A stretch of 32,371 nt of DNA, taken from Planctomycetota bacterium (GTDB lineage Bacteria; Planctomycetota; Planctomycetia; Pirellulales; PLA5). The stretch is taken from positions 1 to 32,371 of the forward strand of contig QEVJ01000062.1 of the NCBI GenBank assembly GCA_003576845.1, in the 5' to 3' direction. Made by a program: the position numbers and the translations under genes. This document shows, in pieces, positions 15,974-24,097 of this stretch. The notes below the pieces were generated by a model. It was not told the origin of the DNA. It worked only from the letters and a program-made list of their open reading frames with translations, and ran no database searches. Within the stretch, counting starts at the first letter, position 1. Every line of letters begins with the position of its first letter.

Positions 15974-17329
15974 TTACGGTGTCAAAGCGGCGATTGCCGG
16001 CGGTGCGGCGCGCGGCGCCGATTTGCGCTGCTGGTAGGCCTGAGCGATCTTGGTCAGTTCGGCGACGGCCTGCTCGACGCTCGAACGATCCTCGATCCGC
16101 TGGCGAAGGAACGCATTGAGCACGTCGTGCAGGTCGATGGCCGCGTCGACGGCGACGTTGCTTCCCCGGCGGTAGGCGCCGATCGAGATCAGGTCCTCGT
16201 TCTCGCGATACGCCGAAAGCAGTTCGCGAATTGCGGCGGCCGCGTGCTGGTGCGGCTGGTCGGTGATATCGCTCGCCAGGCGGCTAATGCTCGTCAGCAC
16301 GTCGATGGCGGGATAATGGCCCTTGGACGCCAGGCGGCGCGAAAGCCAGACGTGCCCGTCGAGGATTCCACGAACCGCGTCGGCGATCGGCTCGTTTTCG
16401 TCGTCCCCTTCGACGAGCACCGAGTAGAACGCGGTGATGCTGCCCAATGCCGAGCGGCCGGCGCGCTCCAGGAGCTTCGGCAACAGCGCGAAGACCGAAG
16501 GGGTGTAGCCGCGGGTCGTCGGGGGTTCTCCTGCGGCCAAACCGATCTCGCGCTGAGCCATCGCCACGCGCGTCACCGAATCCATAAGCAGCAGCACGTT
16601 CTTGCCCAGGTCGCGGAAGTACTCGGCGACGGCCGTGGCGACGAGGGCCGCGCGAACGCGGATTACCGCCGGCTCGTCGCTCGTTGCGATCACGACGACG
16701 CTGCGGGCGAGTCCTTCCGGACCCAAGTCGCGCTCGATGAAGTCGTTCATTTCGCGGCCGCGCTCGCCGATCAGCGCGATCACGTTGACGTCCGCCGCCG
16801 TGTACCGCGACATCATGCCGAGCAACACGCTCTTGCCGACGCCGGATCCGGAAAAAATGCCGAGCCGCTGGCCCTGGCCGCAGGTGAGCAATCCGTCGAT
16901 CGTGCGGACGCCCGTCGAGAGCGGTTTGTCGATGCGCGGCCGTTCGATCGGCCGCGGAGGCGGTCGGTCGACGGCGACGCGCTCGCCGAGGGCGGGTTGT
17001 GGGCGGTCGTCCACGCATTCGACGCGGGCGTTTACCACGCGGCCGAGCAACTCCGGCCCGACGCGGACGAAGCGCGTCGTGCGCACGAGGCGAGCCCGAT
17101 TGCCGCGGCGCACGCCCGAAAGATCGCCGAACGGATAGACGATCGTGGCGTCGTCGCGAAAGCCGACGACTTCACCCTCGACGTCGTCGCCGGTCTGGCG
17201 CTCGATGCGCACGGTGGCCCCGACCGGCGCGGGAAAACCCGCGACGGCGATCGTGGTGCCGACCGTGCGAATCACCGTGCCGCAAAGCGCGGTGGGCATG
17301 ATGGCGTCGAGGTGGTCGGAAAGCGACAT
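15974..17329 (-). CDS. fliI: Flagellum-specific export ATPase FliI
   Basis: A 451-residue ATPase of the F1-beta/type III family that energises export of flagellar proteins at the cytoplasmic face of the gate. The Walker A motif GSGVGKS is at 161-167, the ERGREMNDFIE segment is at 189-199, Walker B LLLMD is at 246-250, and TRGYTPSVFALLPKLLERAG follows. The N-terminal beta-barrel domain (about 15-90) and C-terminal helical domain are both present, so the enzyme looks complete. ATG 17329 begins 39 bases after fliH ends, in a short gap whose sequence again has a 7-base period. fliH, its negative regulator, is immediately upstream and fliJ is immediately downstream. Confidence 0.96.
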   Translation of the reverse strand: MSLSDHLDAIMPTALCGTVIRTVGTTIAVAGFPAPVGATVRIERQTGDDVEGEVVGFRDDATIVYPFGDLSGVRRGNRARLVRTTRFVRVGPELLGRVVNARVECVDDRPQPALGERVAVDRPPPRPIERPRIDKPLSTGVRTIDGLLTCGQGQRLGIFSGSGVGKSVLLGMMSRYTAADVNVIALIGERGREMNDFIERDLGPEGLARSVVVIATSDEPAVIRVRAALVATAVAEYFRDLGKNVLLLMDSVTRVAMAQREIGLAAGEPPTTRGYTPSVFALLPKLLERAGRSALGSITAFYSVLVEGDDENEPIADAVRGILDGHVWLSRRLASKGHYPAIDVLTSISRLASDITDQPHQHAAAAIRELLSAYRENEDLISIGAYRRGSNVAVDAAIDLHDVLNAFLRQRIEDRSSVEQAVAELTKIAQAYQQRKSAPRAAPPAIAALTP

Positions 17330-17334
17330 GAACC

Positions 17335-17362
17335 GGAATTGGGAGTCAGGAGCGGGGTCGGC
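17335..17362. repeat. Degenerate heptamer units in the fliH-fliI gap
   Basis: Read on the plus strand the gap divides into 7-base units GGAATTG, GGAGTCA, GGAGCGG, GGTCGGC. Each begins GG, but the rest varies. It is the weakest of the arrays in this window and could be chance taken alone; it is listed because its phase and GG start match the stronger ones. Confidence 0.45.
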
Positions 17363-17368
17363 GACGTG

Positions 17369-18022
17369 CTACGTGAGTTCTTCTTCGATTCGAGCGAGTT
17401 GGGCTTCGAACGTCTGGTCGATGACGCCGAATTGCGTTTCGATGCGGCACCCGCCGCGCGTGATCTGAGGGTCGGCGATGAGCTCTGCGGACGATAGTTT
17501 TGCGAACTCGGCGGCCAGTTTTTGGGCCTGGGGACCGAGGGCCGCGTGGTCGGCCGGATTCAGCCGGATCGTCAGGTGTCCGCCGCCAACGGCGAGTTCG
17601 AGCGCTTCGCGCAGCAGCTTTAAGGGAATTGCCGGTTCCGCCGCGACTTCCTTGCGGACGACGCGGGCCGCAATCTGCGCCGCCATGTGCACGACGTTGC
17701 GTTCCCAATGCGTCAGCCACGCCGTCTTTGCCTGCGCGATGCCGTCGATCGCTTTGCCGAGCGCCGGGAGCAGCGTCTTCATCTGCTTGCCGACCTTTTC
17801 GTCGAGCACCTTCTCGGCGGCGTCCATGGCCGCCTGGCGGCCTTGCTGTTCGGCTTGCGCGCGGATGGCGTTTGCTTCGCGATTGGCGTCGGCGAGAATC
17901 TTCGCCGCTTGTGCCCGGATTTCCGCCAGATACCGCTCGGCCTGCGCGTTCATGTCGTCGAAGTTGAACGCCGCGGCGTGCGGTTGGCGGGCGGAGGCCG
18001 ATTTGATGACCGTGGCCGTCAT
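17369..18022 (-). CDS. fliH: Flagellar assembly protein FliH
   Basis: A 217-residue soluble protein that dimerises, binds FliI and tethers it to FliN at the C ring. Residues about 28-75 form an Ala/Gln/Glu-rich helix (QAERYLAEIRAQAAKIL, EANAIRAQAEQQG), like the glycine-spaced helix of FliH and F-type b subunits. The C-terminal domain has ERNVVHMAAQIAARVVRKEV near 114-133, then LTIRLNPADHAAL and DPQITRGGCRIET, all standard for FliH. The ATG at 18022 overlaps the fliG stop in ATGA, which decides the start over the longer open frame running back through fliG. Confidence 0.92.
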   Translation of the reverse strand: MTATVIKSASARQPHAAAFNFDDMNAQAERYLAEIRAQAAKILADANREANAIRAQAEQQGRQAAMDAAEKVLDEKVGKQMKTLLPALGKAIDGIAQAKTAWLTHWERNVVHMAAQIAARVVRKEVAAEPAIPLKLLREALELAVGGGHLTIRLNPADHAALGPQAQKLAAEFAKLSSAELIADPQITRGGCRIETQFGVIDQTFEAQLARIEEELT

Positions 18023-19146
18023 GCGACACCTCCGGCGATCGACGCCTGCATCGCGTGCCACGCCGCCGCAACGACGTCCTGTGCCGCATCGAGATCGGCG
18101 AGCGAAACGGGTCCAAGTTCGTCCAACCCGCGGCAAATCTCGCGCGCTTGCGACTCGTCGAGTGCATCCAGCACACGGTCGACGAACGCCGGCGCGGCCG
18201 CCGCGAGCGCGAGCACGGCGACCGCGGGTTCGATGCCGCGCCACAGCGCGGGGAGCTCCGAGTCCGCGAGCATTTCGAGGTCTGCGAACCGCAAAGTACG
18301 TCCGCTGGGCGGCGAGGCCACGACGGGAAGCGGCCCGGCCGAAGCGGTCGCCCGTTGCGGCGCAGCCCCGCGGTGGCCAAGGCGTTCGGCAAGCGTTCGA
18401 TCGCGCTGGGCGAGCGCATCGAGCACGTGCCGCTGCGTGTAGTCGCTCGCGACCGACAGAATCCGCTGGGCGGCGGTCAAACCGACGGACGGTGTGCTCG
18501 CGTCGGTAGCCGGCGCGATCCACTGCCGCAAGGCGTCCTCGATCTCGCGCACGACGACCGCGTCGGTCGGTTCCATCGCCGCCAAACGCCGGAGAACTTC
18601 GACTTGGACCGGCTCCGCGAGCGCCGCCAAGACTTCGGCCGCCCGAGAAGGAGGCAAATGGGCCAACACCACAGCAATCGCTTGCGGGTGTTCGCGGCCC
18701 AGACGGCCGGCGAGTTCATCCATCCGAGCTTCGTGGAGAAAACGGAACGGCGGCTCGTCCCGATCCGGTAAGTCGGCGATCGCGTGCGTGGGTTCGGACA
18801 AGGCGACCGCGTCGTCAAACACCGCCTCATCGCGAACCGACGCAGCGAGCCGCTGGGCGACGCGGTCGTCGAGTTCGATGCCGGCGCCGTCGAGATTCGC
18901 GACGTTCGACTGGCGACGTTCGACGGTCGGAGTGCGCCTACTCGCCAAAGCGTCGAGCGCGGCTTCCGCTTCCTCTTCCGAAACGTCCGTCAACTCGACG
19001 ACAGCCTGCCGAACGCGATGGGCTTGCGCGGGAGACATCCGCGCAAGCAAGGCGTCCGCTTGCTCGCGATCGAGGCGGGCAAACACGATTGCAGCCATCC
19101 GGAGTTGTTCGCGTTGGGCGACCATCATTGATCTTGCATTGCTCAT
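18019..19146 (-). CDS. fliG: Divergent flagellar motor switch protein FliG
   Basis: A 375-residue FliG homologue. The middle domain keeps the FliM-contact motif EHPQ (152-155) in REHPQAIAVVLAHLPPSRAAEVLAAL, and the next armadillo-like segment (DYTQRHVLDALAQRD, 235-249). The C-terminal domain (286-360) aligns end to end (LRFADLEMLADSELP; CRGLDELGPVSLADLDAAQ), but the charged residues that in other FliG proteins contact the stator are replaced by uncharged or reversed ones. The N-terminal domain, which binds FliF, is also weakly conserved. It lies between fliF (6-base gap) and fliH (4-base overlap). I am sure of the family by position and motifs, less sure that it generates torque in the usual way. 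Confidence 0.85.
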   Translation of the reverse strand: MSNARSMMVAQREQLRMAAIVFARLDREQADALLARMSPAQAHRVRQAVVELTDVSEEEAEAALDALASRRTPTVERRQSNVANLDGAGIELDDRVAQRLAASVRDEAVFDDAVALSEPTHAIADLPDRDEPPFRFLHEARMDELAGRLGREHPQAIAVVLAHLPPSRAAEVLAALAEPVQVEVLRRLAAMEPTDAVVVREIEDALRQWIAPATDASTPSVGLTAAQRILSVASDYTQRHVLDALAQRDRTLAERLGHRGAAPQRATASAGPLPVVASPPSGRTLRFADLEMLADSELPALWRGIEPAVAVLALAAAAPAFVDRVLDALDESQAREICRGLDELGPVSLADLDAAQDVVAAAWHAMQASIAGGVA

Positions 19147-19152
19147 CGTTTG

Positions 19153-20829
19153 CTAACCGGCGCTCCCGATCCAACTGCGAAGAATCGCCGCGGCGCCGTC
19201 GGGGTCTTCGCGAATGAGGTCGGTGAGCTCGTCCTTGAGTGAGACGCCCGGCTCGCGACGTTTGAGAATCCGCGCGGCGGGCTTCTTGGCCTCCATTTCC
19301 GCCGCCGTTTCTTCCTTTGCCGGGCCCGATTCTTTCGCGGCGGGGAACGGAATCGTGGTGGCAAATGGCGTCGCAGGTTCCGGGGTTCCGGCGGCCGCGC
19401 CGCCCTTGATCGTCGACCGCAGCATCACCAGCGCGAACGCACCGAGCAGCACCAGTCCGAGCGTCGACCAATAATTACCCAGCCACGCAAGCACACCCGT
19501 CGCCAGGCTTGGCTCCGCCACGTCGGGCGGCGGAAAGTCGTCGAACGCCACGATCGTGACCGGCCTGAGCGGTTCGGTCGGATCGCTCACCGGCAGCAAG
19601 CCCGCGATAAGCGTCTTCATTTCTTGAATTCTGGCCGCTTCGATGGCGGCAACCTGATTGTCGTCGATTTTTTGGTCGTCGGGCACATTATTCTGCTTGC
19701 GCCACAGACGAACGAAGTAGCTCTTGGGCACGCTGATCGACGCGGTCACACGTTTGGGAACTAGGCCGAAATGTTCGCTCGTCGTTTGTGTGCCGCCGGG
19801 AGCGATGGTCTGGTTTGCCGTGCTTTTTTGCACCGTGGCGGTGTTCTTCGGCGACGATTCCACCACGGCGCCCGTGTTCGCCCCGGACGTGTTCGTACGC
19901 GTGCCGGGCACGCCGCCGGGTCCGGTCGTCTCCCGCGTTTCGTCCTGTGTCGTTTCCTCAGAACTGATGGTGACCGAGCCGGGCTTGTCGTATTTGATCA
20001 TGCGCTCTTGACGCCGGGCTTCCGTGTCGAGTTCGACGTTGATGGCGATCTGTACGCCCGGCACGTATCCGAGCGCCTTTTCGATTTGGGCCAAGAAGTC
20101 CTTTTCATACTTCTTGCGCAATTCGAGCAGTGAGTTGTCACCGCTTACGCCGTCGCCGGAAAGCCGATGCGAATGGCCGCTCACCAAGTCCGTGACCGTT
20201 ACGTCCTCGGGCCGCAATTGTGAAATCGCCGAAGCGACCATGTGGCCGATGCCGCGGATCCGCGATTCGTCGAGCGGTAGATTGCCCGTGCCTTTGACGC
20301 TGACCGAGGCGGTGCCGACCACTGTCTCGTGGAGACCGCCCTTCCTCTTGACATCGTACGCCACGGCGGCCTTGTCGATGCCCGGCATCGAGCGAATCCA
20401 TAGAGCGAGTTCTTCCTGGAGCGCGACTTTGAGCCGCTCCTCGCGTTCGCGGGCCGTGATGAACGGGCCGGCTTCGGTCAGCGTCTTTCGCAGTGCCGCG
20501 CCGAAGTCAGCCGGGAGAGCACCCGCGTCGGCGATCGCGCCCATGAAGGCGGCACGCTGGCCACGCGGCACGCGGATGCGGTTCCCTTCGATGGTATAAC
20601 CGTCGAGTCCCGCCTTGCCGAACGCCTGTTCCATCGCGTTGACTTCGCCGGCGCTGAAGTGCTGTCCGCCGAGAAGGTAATCGTCCGGCCCTCCAGCCTC
20701 CTGTCCGACCAGCCAGACGAGGCTGACGATCAACACGCCGAGCAACAGGCCCGCAGTGATTCGCGCGCCGGGCGTCATCGACCGGAACAGATCGGCGACT
20801 TGCGCGAGGGCTTTGTTGAGGAAGTCCAT
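19153..20829 (-). CDS. fliF: Flagellar MS-ring protein FliF
   Basis: A 558-residue membrane protein that builds the MS ring, the first structure of the flagellum. A first helix lies at about 24-43 and a second at about 449-470. Between them are the periplasmic ring-building domains (LDGYTIEGNRIRVPRGQRAAF; MPGIDKAAVAYDVKRKGG; GIGHMVASAISQLRPEDVTVTDLV; EKALGYVPGVQIAINVELDTE). The cytoplasmic tail ends in AAAILRSWIGSAG, the FliG-binding helix form. Length is normal (about 550). The bases before ATG 20829 hold no Shine-Dalgarno; they are a G/C-rich heptamer array. fliE is 80 bases upstream, fliG 6 bases downstream. Confidence 0.96.
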   Translation of the reverse strand: MDFLNKALAQVADLFRSMTPGARITAGLLLGVLIVSLVWLVGQEAGGPDDYLLGGQHFSAGEVNAMEQAFGKAGLDGYTIEGNRIRVPRGQRAAFMGAIADAGALPADFGAALRKTLTEAGPFITAREREERLKVALQEELALWIRSMPGIDKAAVAYDVKRKGGLHETVVGTASVSVKGTGNLPLDESRIRGIGHMVASAISQLRPEDVTVTDLVSGHSHRLSGDGVSGDNSLLELRKKYEKDFLAQIEKALGYVPGVQIAINVELDTEARRQERMIKYDKPGSVTISSEETTQDETRETTGPGGVPGTRTNTSGANTGAVVESSPKNTATVQKSTANQTIAPGGTQTTSEHFGLVPKRVTASISVPKSYFVRLWRKQNNVPDDQKIDDNQVAAIEAARIQEMKTLIAGLLPVSDPTEPLRPVTIVAFDDFPPPDVAEPSLATGVLAWLGNYWSTLGLVLLGAFALVMLRSTIKGGAAAGTPEPATPFATTIPFPAAKESGPAKEETAAEMEAKKPAARILKRREPGVSLKDELTDLIREDPDGAAAILRSWIGSAG

Positions 20830-20833
20830 GAAC

Positions 20834-20899
20834 GGGGCTGGGGACTGGGGGTTGGGGCTAGGGAGGATTCAGTGACCAGGATTCGGGATTCGGGGATTA
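20834..20899. repeat. Heptamer repeat arrays with quadruplex-forming potential (fliE-fliF gap)
   Basis: Positions 20834-20861 split into GGGGCTG, GGGACTG, GGGGTTG, GGGCTAG. Positions 20879-20899 split into GGATTCG, GGATTCG, GGGATTA. The first block has five runs of three or more G separated by two or three bases, a standard G-quadruplex pattern on the plus strand, which is the template strand for fliF. The array starts five bases from the fliF start codon. Confidence 0.85.
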
Positions 20900-20909
20900 C
20901 GCAGGTCGC

Positions 20910-21209
20910 TTAGATTCGCAGGTCCTTAATCTCGGCGAATGCTTCCACCATCTTGTTGCGCACTTGCATCATCATGCGAAACGCGAGGTCGGCCTTTTGG
21001 ACGGCGGTCAGGACTTGGGCCGGGTTGACGTCTTCGCCGACGCTCATCGCTTCCACCGCGCGGTCGGCGTCGAGTTGCATCTGGTTCACGTCGTGAATCG
21101 ACTTGACCAGCATGTCCTTGAACGACGAGTCCGTCGGCGCGTTGGCGCCGAGTTCGGGCAAGTGCCCCAACGCAGCCGGTTGCAGCGTGGTGGTGTTGAT
21201 TGCGGTCAT
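20910..21209 (-). CDS. fliE: Flagellar hook-basal body protein FliE
   Basis: A 99-residue rod adapter protein that links the MS ring to the proximal rod. The family core is clear: SFKDMLVKSIHDVNQMQLDA near residues 29-48, then VGEDVNPAQVLTAVQKADLAFRMM and the closing VRNKMVEAFAEIKDLRI. Length is typical (about 100). ATG 21209. It follows flgC after 44 bases and precedes fliF after 80, in the usual flgB-flgC-fliE-fliF order. Confidence 0.95.
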   Translation of the reverse strand: MTAINTTTLQPAALGHLPELGANAPTDSSFKDMLVKSIHDVNQMQLDADRAVEAMSVGEDVNPAQVLTAVQKADLAFRMMMQVRNKMVEAFAEIKDLRI

Positions 21210-21253
21210 GCTGGTTCACCGGTTTGTAGTTTGCGCTACGGTTTTGTATGTCG

Positions 21254-21676
21254 TTAGCCGATGATGCGGAGCGTTTGCTGCGACAGGCTTTTGGTGACTT
21301 CGATCACGCCGAGGTTGGCTTCGTAGGCTCGCGTCGCCTCGGTGGCGTCGACGAACTCGTTGATGACGTTGATGTTCGGGTACGCGACATAGCCTTTTTT
21401 CTCCCCGGACTTCTGCGCGTCGGGATGGCCGGGCTGGTAGCGCCAGAGCGGCTCGTTATCTTCGATGTTGACCGTCGATACCTTGACGCCGATGCCGCCG
21501 TCGCTGGTGGCCGTGTTTCCATCGACTTCGAAGACGACGTGTCGGGCTTGATAGGGAACCGCCTGGCCATCTTCGTTCCGCGTGGTCGAGACGTTCGCGA
21601 TATTGCCCGTGATCGCGTTGAGCCGCGTGCGTTGGGCGACGAGCGCGCTCGTGCTGATGTCGAGGGCGTGGATCAT
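21254..21676 (-). CDS. flgC: Flagellar proximal rod protein FlgC
   Basis: A 140-residue rod protein. The start is set by ATG 21676, giving MIHALDISTSALVAQRTRLN, with AAGGA eight bases upstream; an earlier in-frame codon adds ten unlikely residues. The rod motif NAITGNIANVSTTRN lies near 20-34, in the place where most relatives have NIANANTT. The C-terminal half has YVAYPNINVINEFVDATEATRAYEAN (here split: YVAYPNINVINEFVD, EATRAYEANL), also a family hallmark, and ends SLSQQTLRIIG. Directly upstream is a 281-base gap filled partly by repeats, then flgB. Confidence 0.95.
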   Translation of the reverse strand: MIHALDISTSALVAQRTRLNAITGNIANVSTTRNEDGQAVPYQARHVVFEVDGNTATSDGGIGVKVSTVNIEDNEPLWRYQPGHPDAQKSGEKKGYVAYPNINVINEFVDATEATRAYEANLGVIEVTKSLSQQTLRIIG

Positions 21677-21704
21677 GGCGGCGTCCTTGCCGAAGTCAGA
21701 AGGC

Positions 21705-21732
21705 AAAATGTAAAATGGAGAATGAAAAATGC
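21705..21732. repeat. AT-rich heptamer array (flgB-flgC gap, flgC side)
   Basis: Four 7-base units: AAAATGT, AAAATGG, AGAATGA, AAAATGC. It lies 29 bases upstream of the flgC start and is much richer in A and T than anything nearby. Its period is the same as that of the G-rich arrays, although the unit is unrelated. Confidence 0.8.
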
Positions 21733-21892
21733 TCGATGGAGCGCGGCGTTTTGCGGAATGGTTAAGGAAACGTGCTGCTGCGGCCGATTTTTGGAGCCAT
21801 GCTCATTGCACTGCTGATGCTCCGATTCTTCGCAAGCAATCAAGATGTCGTACGATGGCGTGTTCACGTCTCAACAAAAACTTTGCGATTTC

Positions 21893-21920
21893 CCTTCTGT
21901 CCACTGCCCACTGTCCACTT
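21893..21920. repeat. Heptamer array (flgB-flgC gap, flgB side)
   Basis: Four 7-base units: CCTTCTG, TCCACTG, CCCACTG, TCCACTT. It is located 37 bases after the flgB stop. Between this and the AT-rich array (21733-21892) I see no gene and no clear promoter. Confidence 0.75.
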
Positions 21921-21957
21921 AACCTGAACTTCAGTTGCGGCCGAAGGCCCCGTTGCG

Positions 21958-22377
21958 TTACACACGTTCGCTGATCGCCGCTTGAAGCAGGGAAAACTGG
22001 CTTCGCATGACCGCGATGGCCGTATTGTGTTGGGTTTGGTTCTTGAGGATTTCGGCGACCTGCTGGTCGAGGCCGTCGTTGCTGTCGTCGTGATACAGGA
22101 TCGACTTCATCGACTCCTTTACGTCTTCCATCGCTTGCGCGGCCGACGGTTTGTAGGCGGCTTCGCTCGGCGACTGCGACTTCGGGCCGGCGTGTTTGGC
22201 CTCGACCGCCTCCTTGAGCCGGGCTTGAAACGTGTCCACCGACAAGTCGCGGACCTTGTAACCCGGCGTGTCCATGTTGGCCACGTTCCCCGCGAGCACG
22301 TTGTGCCGGGCCTGCGAAAAGTTTACGACTTGTTCGAGGACGGGAATCGTCGTGTTGGCGAACAGATCGTTGAGCAT
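21958..22377 (-). CDS. flgB: Flagellar proximal rod protein FlgB
   Basis: A 139-residue rod protein and the first gene of the cluster. The conserved opening LEQVVNFSQARHNVLAGNVANMDTPGYK (residues 14-41, quoted here as NVLAGNVANMDTPGYK) is the rod-protein signature. The centre (about 60-80) is variable and charged, and the end (NTAIAVMRSQFSLLQAAI) is the FlgB terminal helix. Length matches relatives (about 135). ATG 22377 has AGG about ten bases upstream. A sigma-54 promoter placed about 50 bases before the start should yield a leader of about 38 bases. Confidence 0.95.
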   Translation of the reverse strand: MLNDLFANTTIPVLEQVVNFSQARHNVLAGNVANMDTPGYKVRDLSVDTFQARLKEAVEAKHAGPKSQSPSEAAYKPSAAQAMEDVKESMKSILYHDDSNDGLDQQVAEILKNQTQHNTAIAVMRSQFSLLQAAISERV

Positions 22378-22426
22378 GTTCGTATTACCTGGGGTCGATC
22401 GACAAAGGGCTCGCGTTAGTGCTCGG

Positions 22427-22442
22427 GCAAGTCGCGTGCCAA
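22427..22442 (-). promoter_or_regulatory. Sigma-54 (-24/-12) promoter for the flagellar cluster
   Basis: On the minus strand the sequence reads TTGGCACGCGACTTGC. The GG and GC pairs are exactly ten bases apart, as sigma-54 requires, and the match to TTGGCACG-N4-TTGC is complete at all key positions. Transcription should start near 22415, 38 bases before flgB. A sigma-54 activator gene ends about 200 bases upstream, which makes this its likely target. The site lies partly inside an inverted repeat. Confidence 0.85.
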
Positions 22443-22467
22443 TGCGGTCGGCATTGGAGCACGCGAC
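22431..22467. repeat. Inverted repeat overlapping the flgB promoter
   Basis: The arms GTCGCGTGCCAATGC (22431-22445) and GCATTGGAGCACGCGAC (22451-22467) pair fully except for two extra bases in the second arm, around a five-base loop GGTCG. The -24 element lies in the left arm. The hairpin might end the upstream activator transcript, act as an operator, or simply be a decayed duplicate of the promoter sequence in reverse. Confidence 0.8.
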
Positions 22468-22648
22468 TGCCGACGGGATGCCTCCGTGGCGGCCATCGCG
22501 ATAAGTTGTTGGAAGTTCACCGTTTGCGTTTCGTGGGCAATACGGGTCGCTTTGCCTTGCGTTTTTGGGTTACGGTTCCAGTCCGTGCTAGCGGCGAAAA
22601 CTGCCGAATAGTTTCGGCGAATCTTGCCGGAGTTTTGCGAACGAGGTT

Positions 22649-24097
22649 CTACCCTGCCTTAGCGAATGACTTTGTCCTGGGGGCGTAGCCATACTCGCGG
22701 AGCTTGCCGGACAGCGTGCGAATTCCGATGCCGAGGGCTTCGGCCGTCTTCGCACGATGCCCGCCGAAGCGTTCGAGCGTGGCTTCGATGAGTTTGCGTT
22801 CCATCTCTTGCATACTGAGTCCGGTCGGAAGCTCGGTTGCTCCGGCCGTGTTTGGGCCCGCGACCACGTGGGCATCGAGCCAAGGTCGCAGCTCGTCGGC
22901 GCTTACGCGGCCGGTCGTCGATAGGACGCTGGCGCGGGTTACGATGTTTTCCAGCTCCCGCACGTTGCCCGGCCAGCGGTAGGCGACGAGCAGGTCCATC
23001 GCGGAGTCGTCCAGCACGGCCGGCGGGCGATGAAGACGCTCGGCGGCCTTTGCGAGAAAGTGTCGCACGAGTTCGGGAATGTCTTCGCTGCGCTCGCGGA
23101 GCGGGACGAGTACAATCGGAACCACGGCGAGACGGTAGTACAAGTCGCGGCGAAAACGCCCGGCGTCGACCTCGGCCAGCAGATCTCGATTCGTCGTGGC
23201 CAGTACCCGAACGTCGACTTCGCGGGTGATGCTCGACCCGACCTTCTCGAACGCCCGTTCTTGCAGCACGCGGAGCAGCTTGGCCTGCAAGCCGAGGTCG
23301 ATTTCGGTGACCTCGTCGAGGAGAATGGTGCCGCCGTCGGCGAGTTCGAAGCGGCCGGTTCGGGGCGCGTCGGCGCCGGTGAACGCTCCGCGCTCGTGGC
23401 CGAAGAGCTCGCTTTCCATCAAATGGGCCGAAAGTACGGGACAATTGAGGCTGACCATCGGCGTGGCCGCGCGACGGCTTTCTTGATGGATGCTGCGGGC
23501 GACGAGTTCCTTGCCGGTACCGCTTTCGCCGCAAATGAGCACGGTTTCGCCGGTCGGCGCGACTTGGGCGATTTTTGCCCGCAATGCCCGCATCGCGGCG
23601 CTTATGCCAATCATCGCCGGCGTGTCGGAACACGCGGCGGCAAGTTGTTGCCGCTCGTCCTGCATGCGCCCTTGTTCGAGCGCGCGGTCGACGAGGCTTT
23701 CGAGCTGTTCGACGGTGAACGGCTTCTCGATGTAGTCGAACGCGCCGTGGCGAATCGCCTCGACTGCGGTCGCAACAGACGCATACGCCGTGACCATCAG
23801 CACCTGCGCTCCGTGGGGGCGGCGTTCGAGGTGCCGGATAAGTTCCAGGCCGCTCATGCCGGGCATGTTGAGATCGGTGACGATCACGTCGTAACTCTCG
23901 CCGTCGAGTCGGGCGAGCGCTTCGGCGGCGCTCGCTGCGCAGTCGACGCGGTGATCGGCATGCGCGAGGATGTCGGCCATCGAGCGTCGGGCGTCGGCGT
24001 GGTCGTCGACAATTAGGATCCGGCCGCCGGAGCGCGCGGAGCACGCGCCGGAGGTGCGGGAGGATGCTGGTCGCGAGTGTTGGGCGAGGGTGCTCAT
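22649..24097 (-). CDS. Sigma-54-dependent response regulator, FlrC/FleR type
   Basis: A 482-residue transcription activator. Receiver domain at about 26-140, with acidic pocket Asp31/Asp32, phosphoacceptor Asp75 (VIVTDLNMPG) and Lys125 (YIEKPF). AAA+ domain at about 160-395, with Walker A GESGTGKE at 190-197, the sigma-54 contact loop GAFTGA at 237-242 and TILLDE at 257-262. A Fis-type helix-turn-helix lies near the end (HRAKTAEALGIGIRTLSGKL). All parts needed to open a sigma-54 promoter are intact. ATG 24097 overlaps the kinase stop as ATGA. Because the flgB sigma-54 promoter follows directly, I infer it governs the flagellar cluster. NtrC, AtoC and ZraR are alternative family names. Confidence 0.93.
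   Translation of the reverse strand: MSTLAQHSRPASSRTSGACSARSGGRILIVDDHADARRSMADILAHADHRVDCAASAAEALARLDGESYDVIVTDLNMPGMSGLELIRHLERRPHGAQVLMVTAYASVATAVEAIRHGAFDYIEKPFTVEQLESLVDRALEQGRMQDERQQLAAACSDTPAMIGISAAMRALRAKIAQVAPTGETVLICGESGTGKELVARSIHQESRRAATPMVSLNCPVLSAHLMESELFGHERGAFTGADAPRTGRFELADGGTILLDEVTEIDLGLQAKLLRVLQERAFEKVGSSITREVDVRVLATTNRDLLAEVDAGRFRRDLYYRLAVVPIVLVPLRERSEDIPELVRHFLAKAAERLHRPPAVLDDSAMDLLVAYRWPGNVRELENIVTRASVLSTTGRVSADELRPWLDAHVVAGPNTAGATELPTGLSMQEMERKLIEATLERFGGHRAKTAEALGIGIRTLSGKLREYGYAPRTKSFAKAG

Noticed and set aside
15935-17497. Long plus-strand open frame (520 residues) opposite fliI
   Set aside because: It mirrors fliI, which has full ATPase motifs. The plus-strand product is Arg/Asp/Ala-rich with no recognisable pattern, as expected from antisense reading of GC-rich codons.
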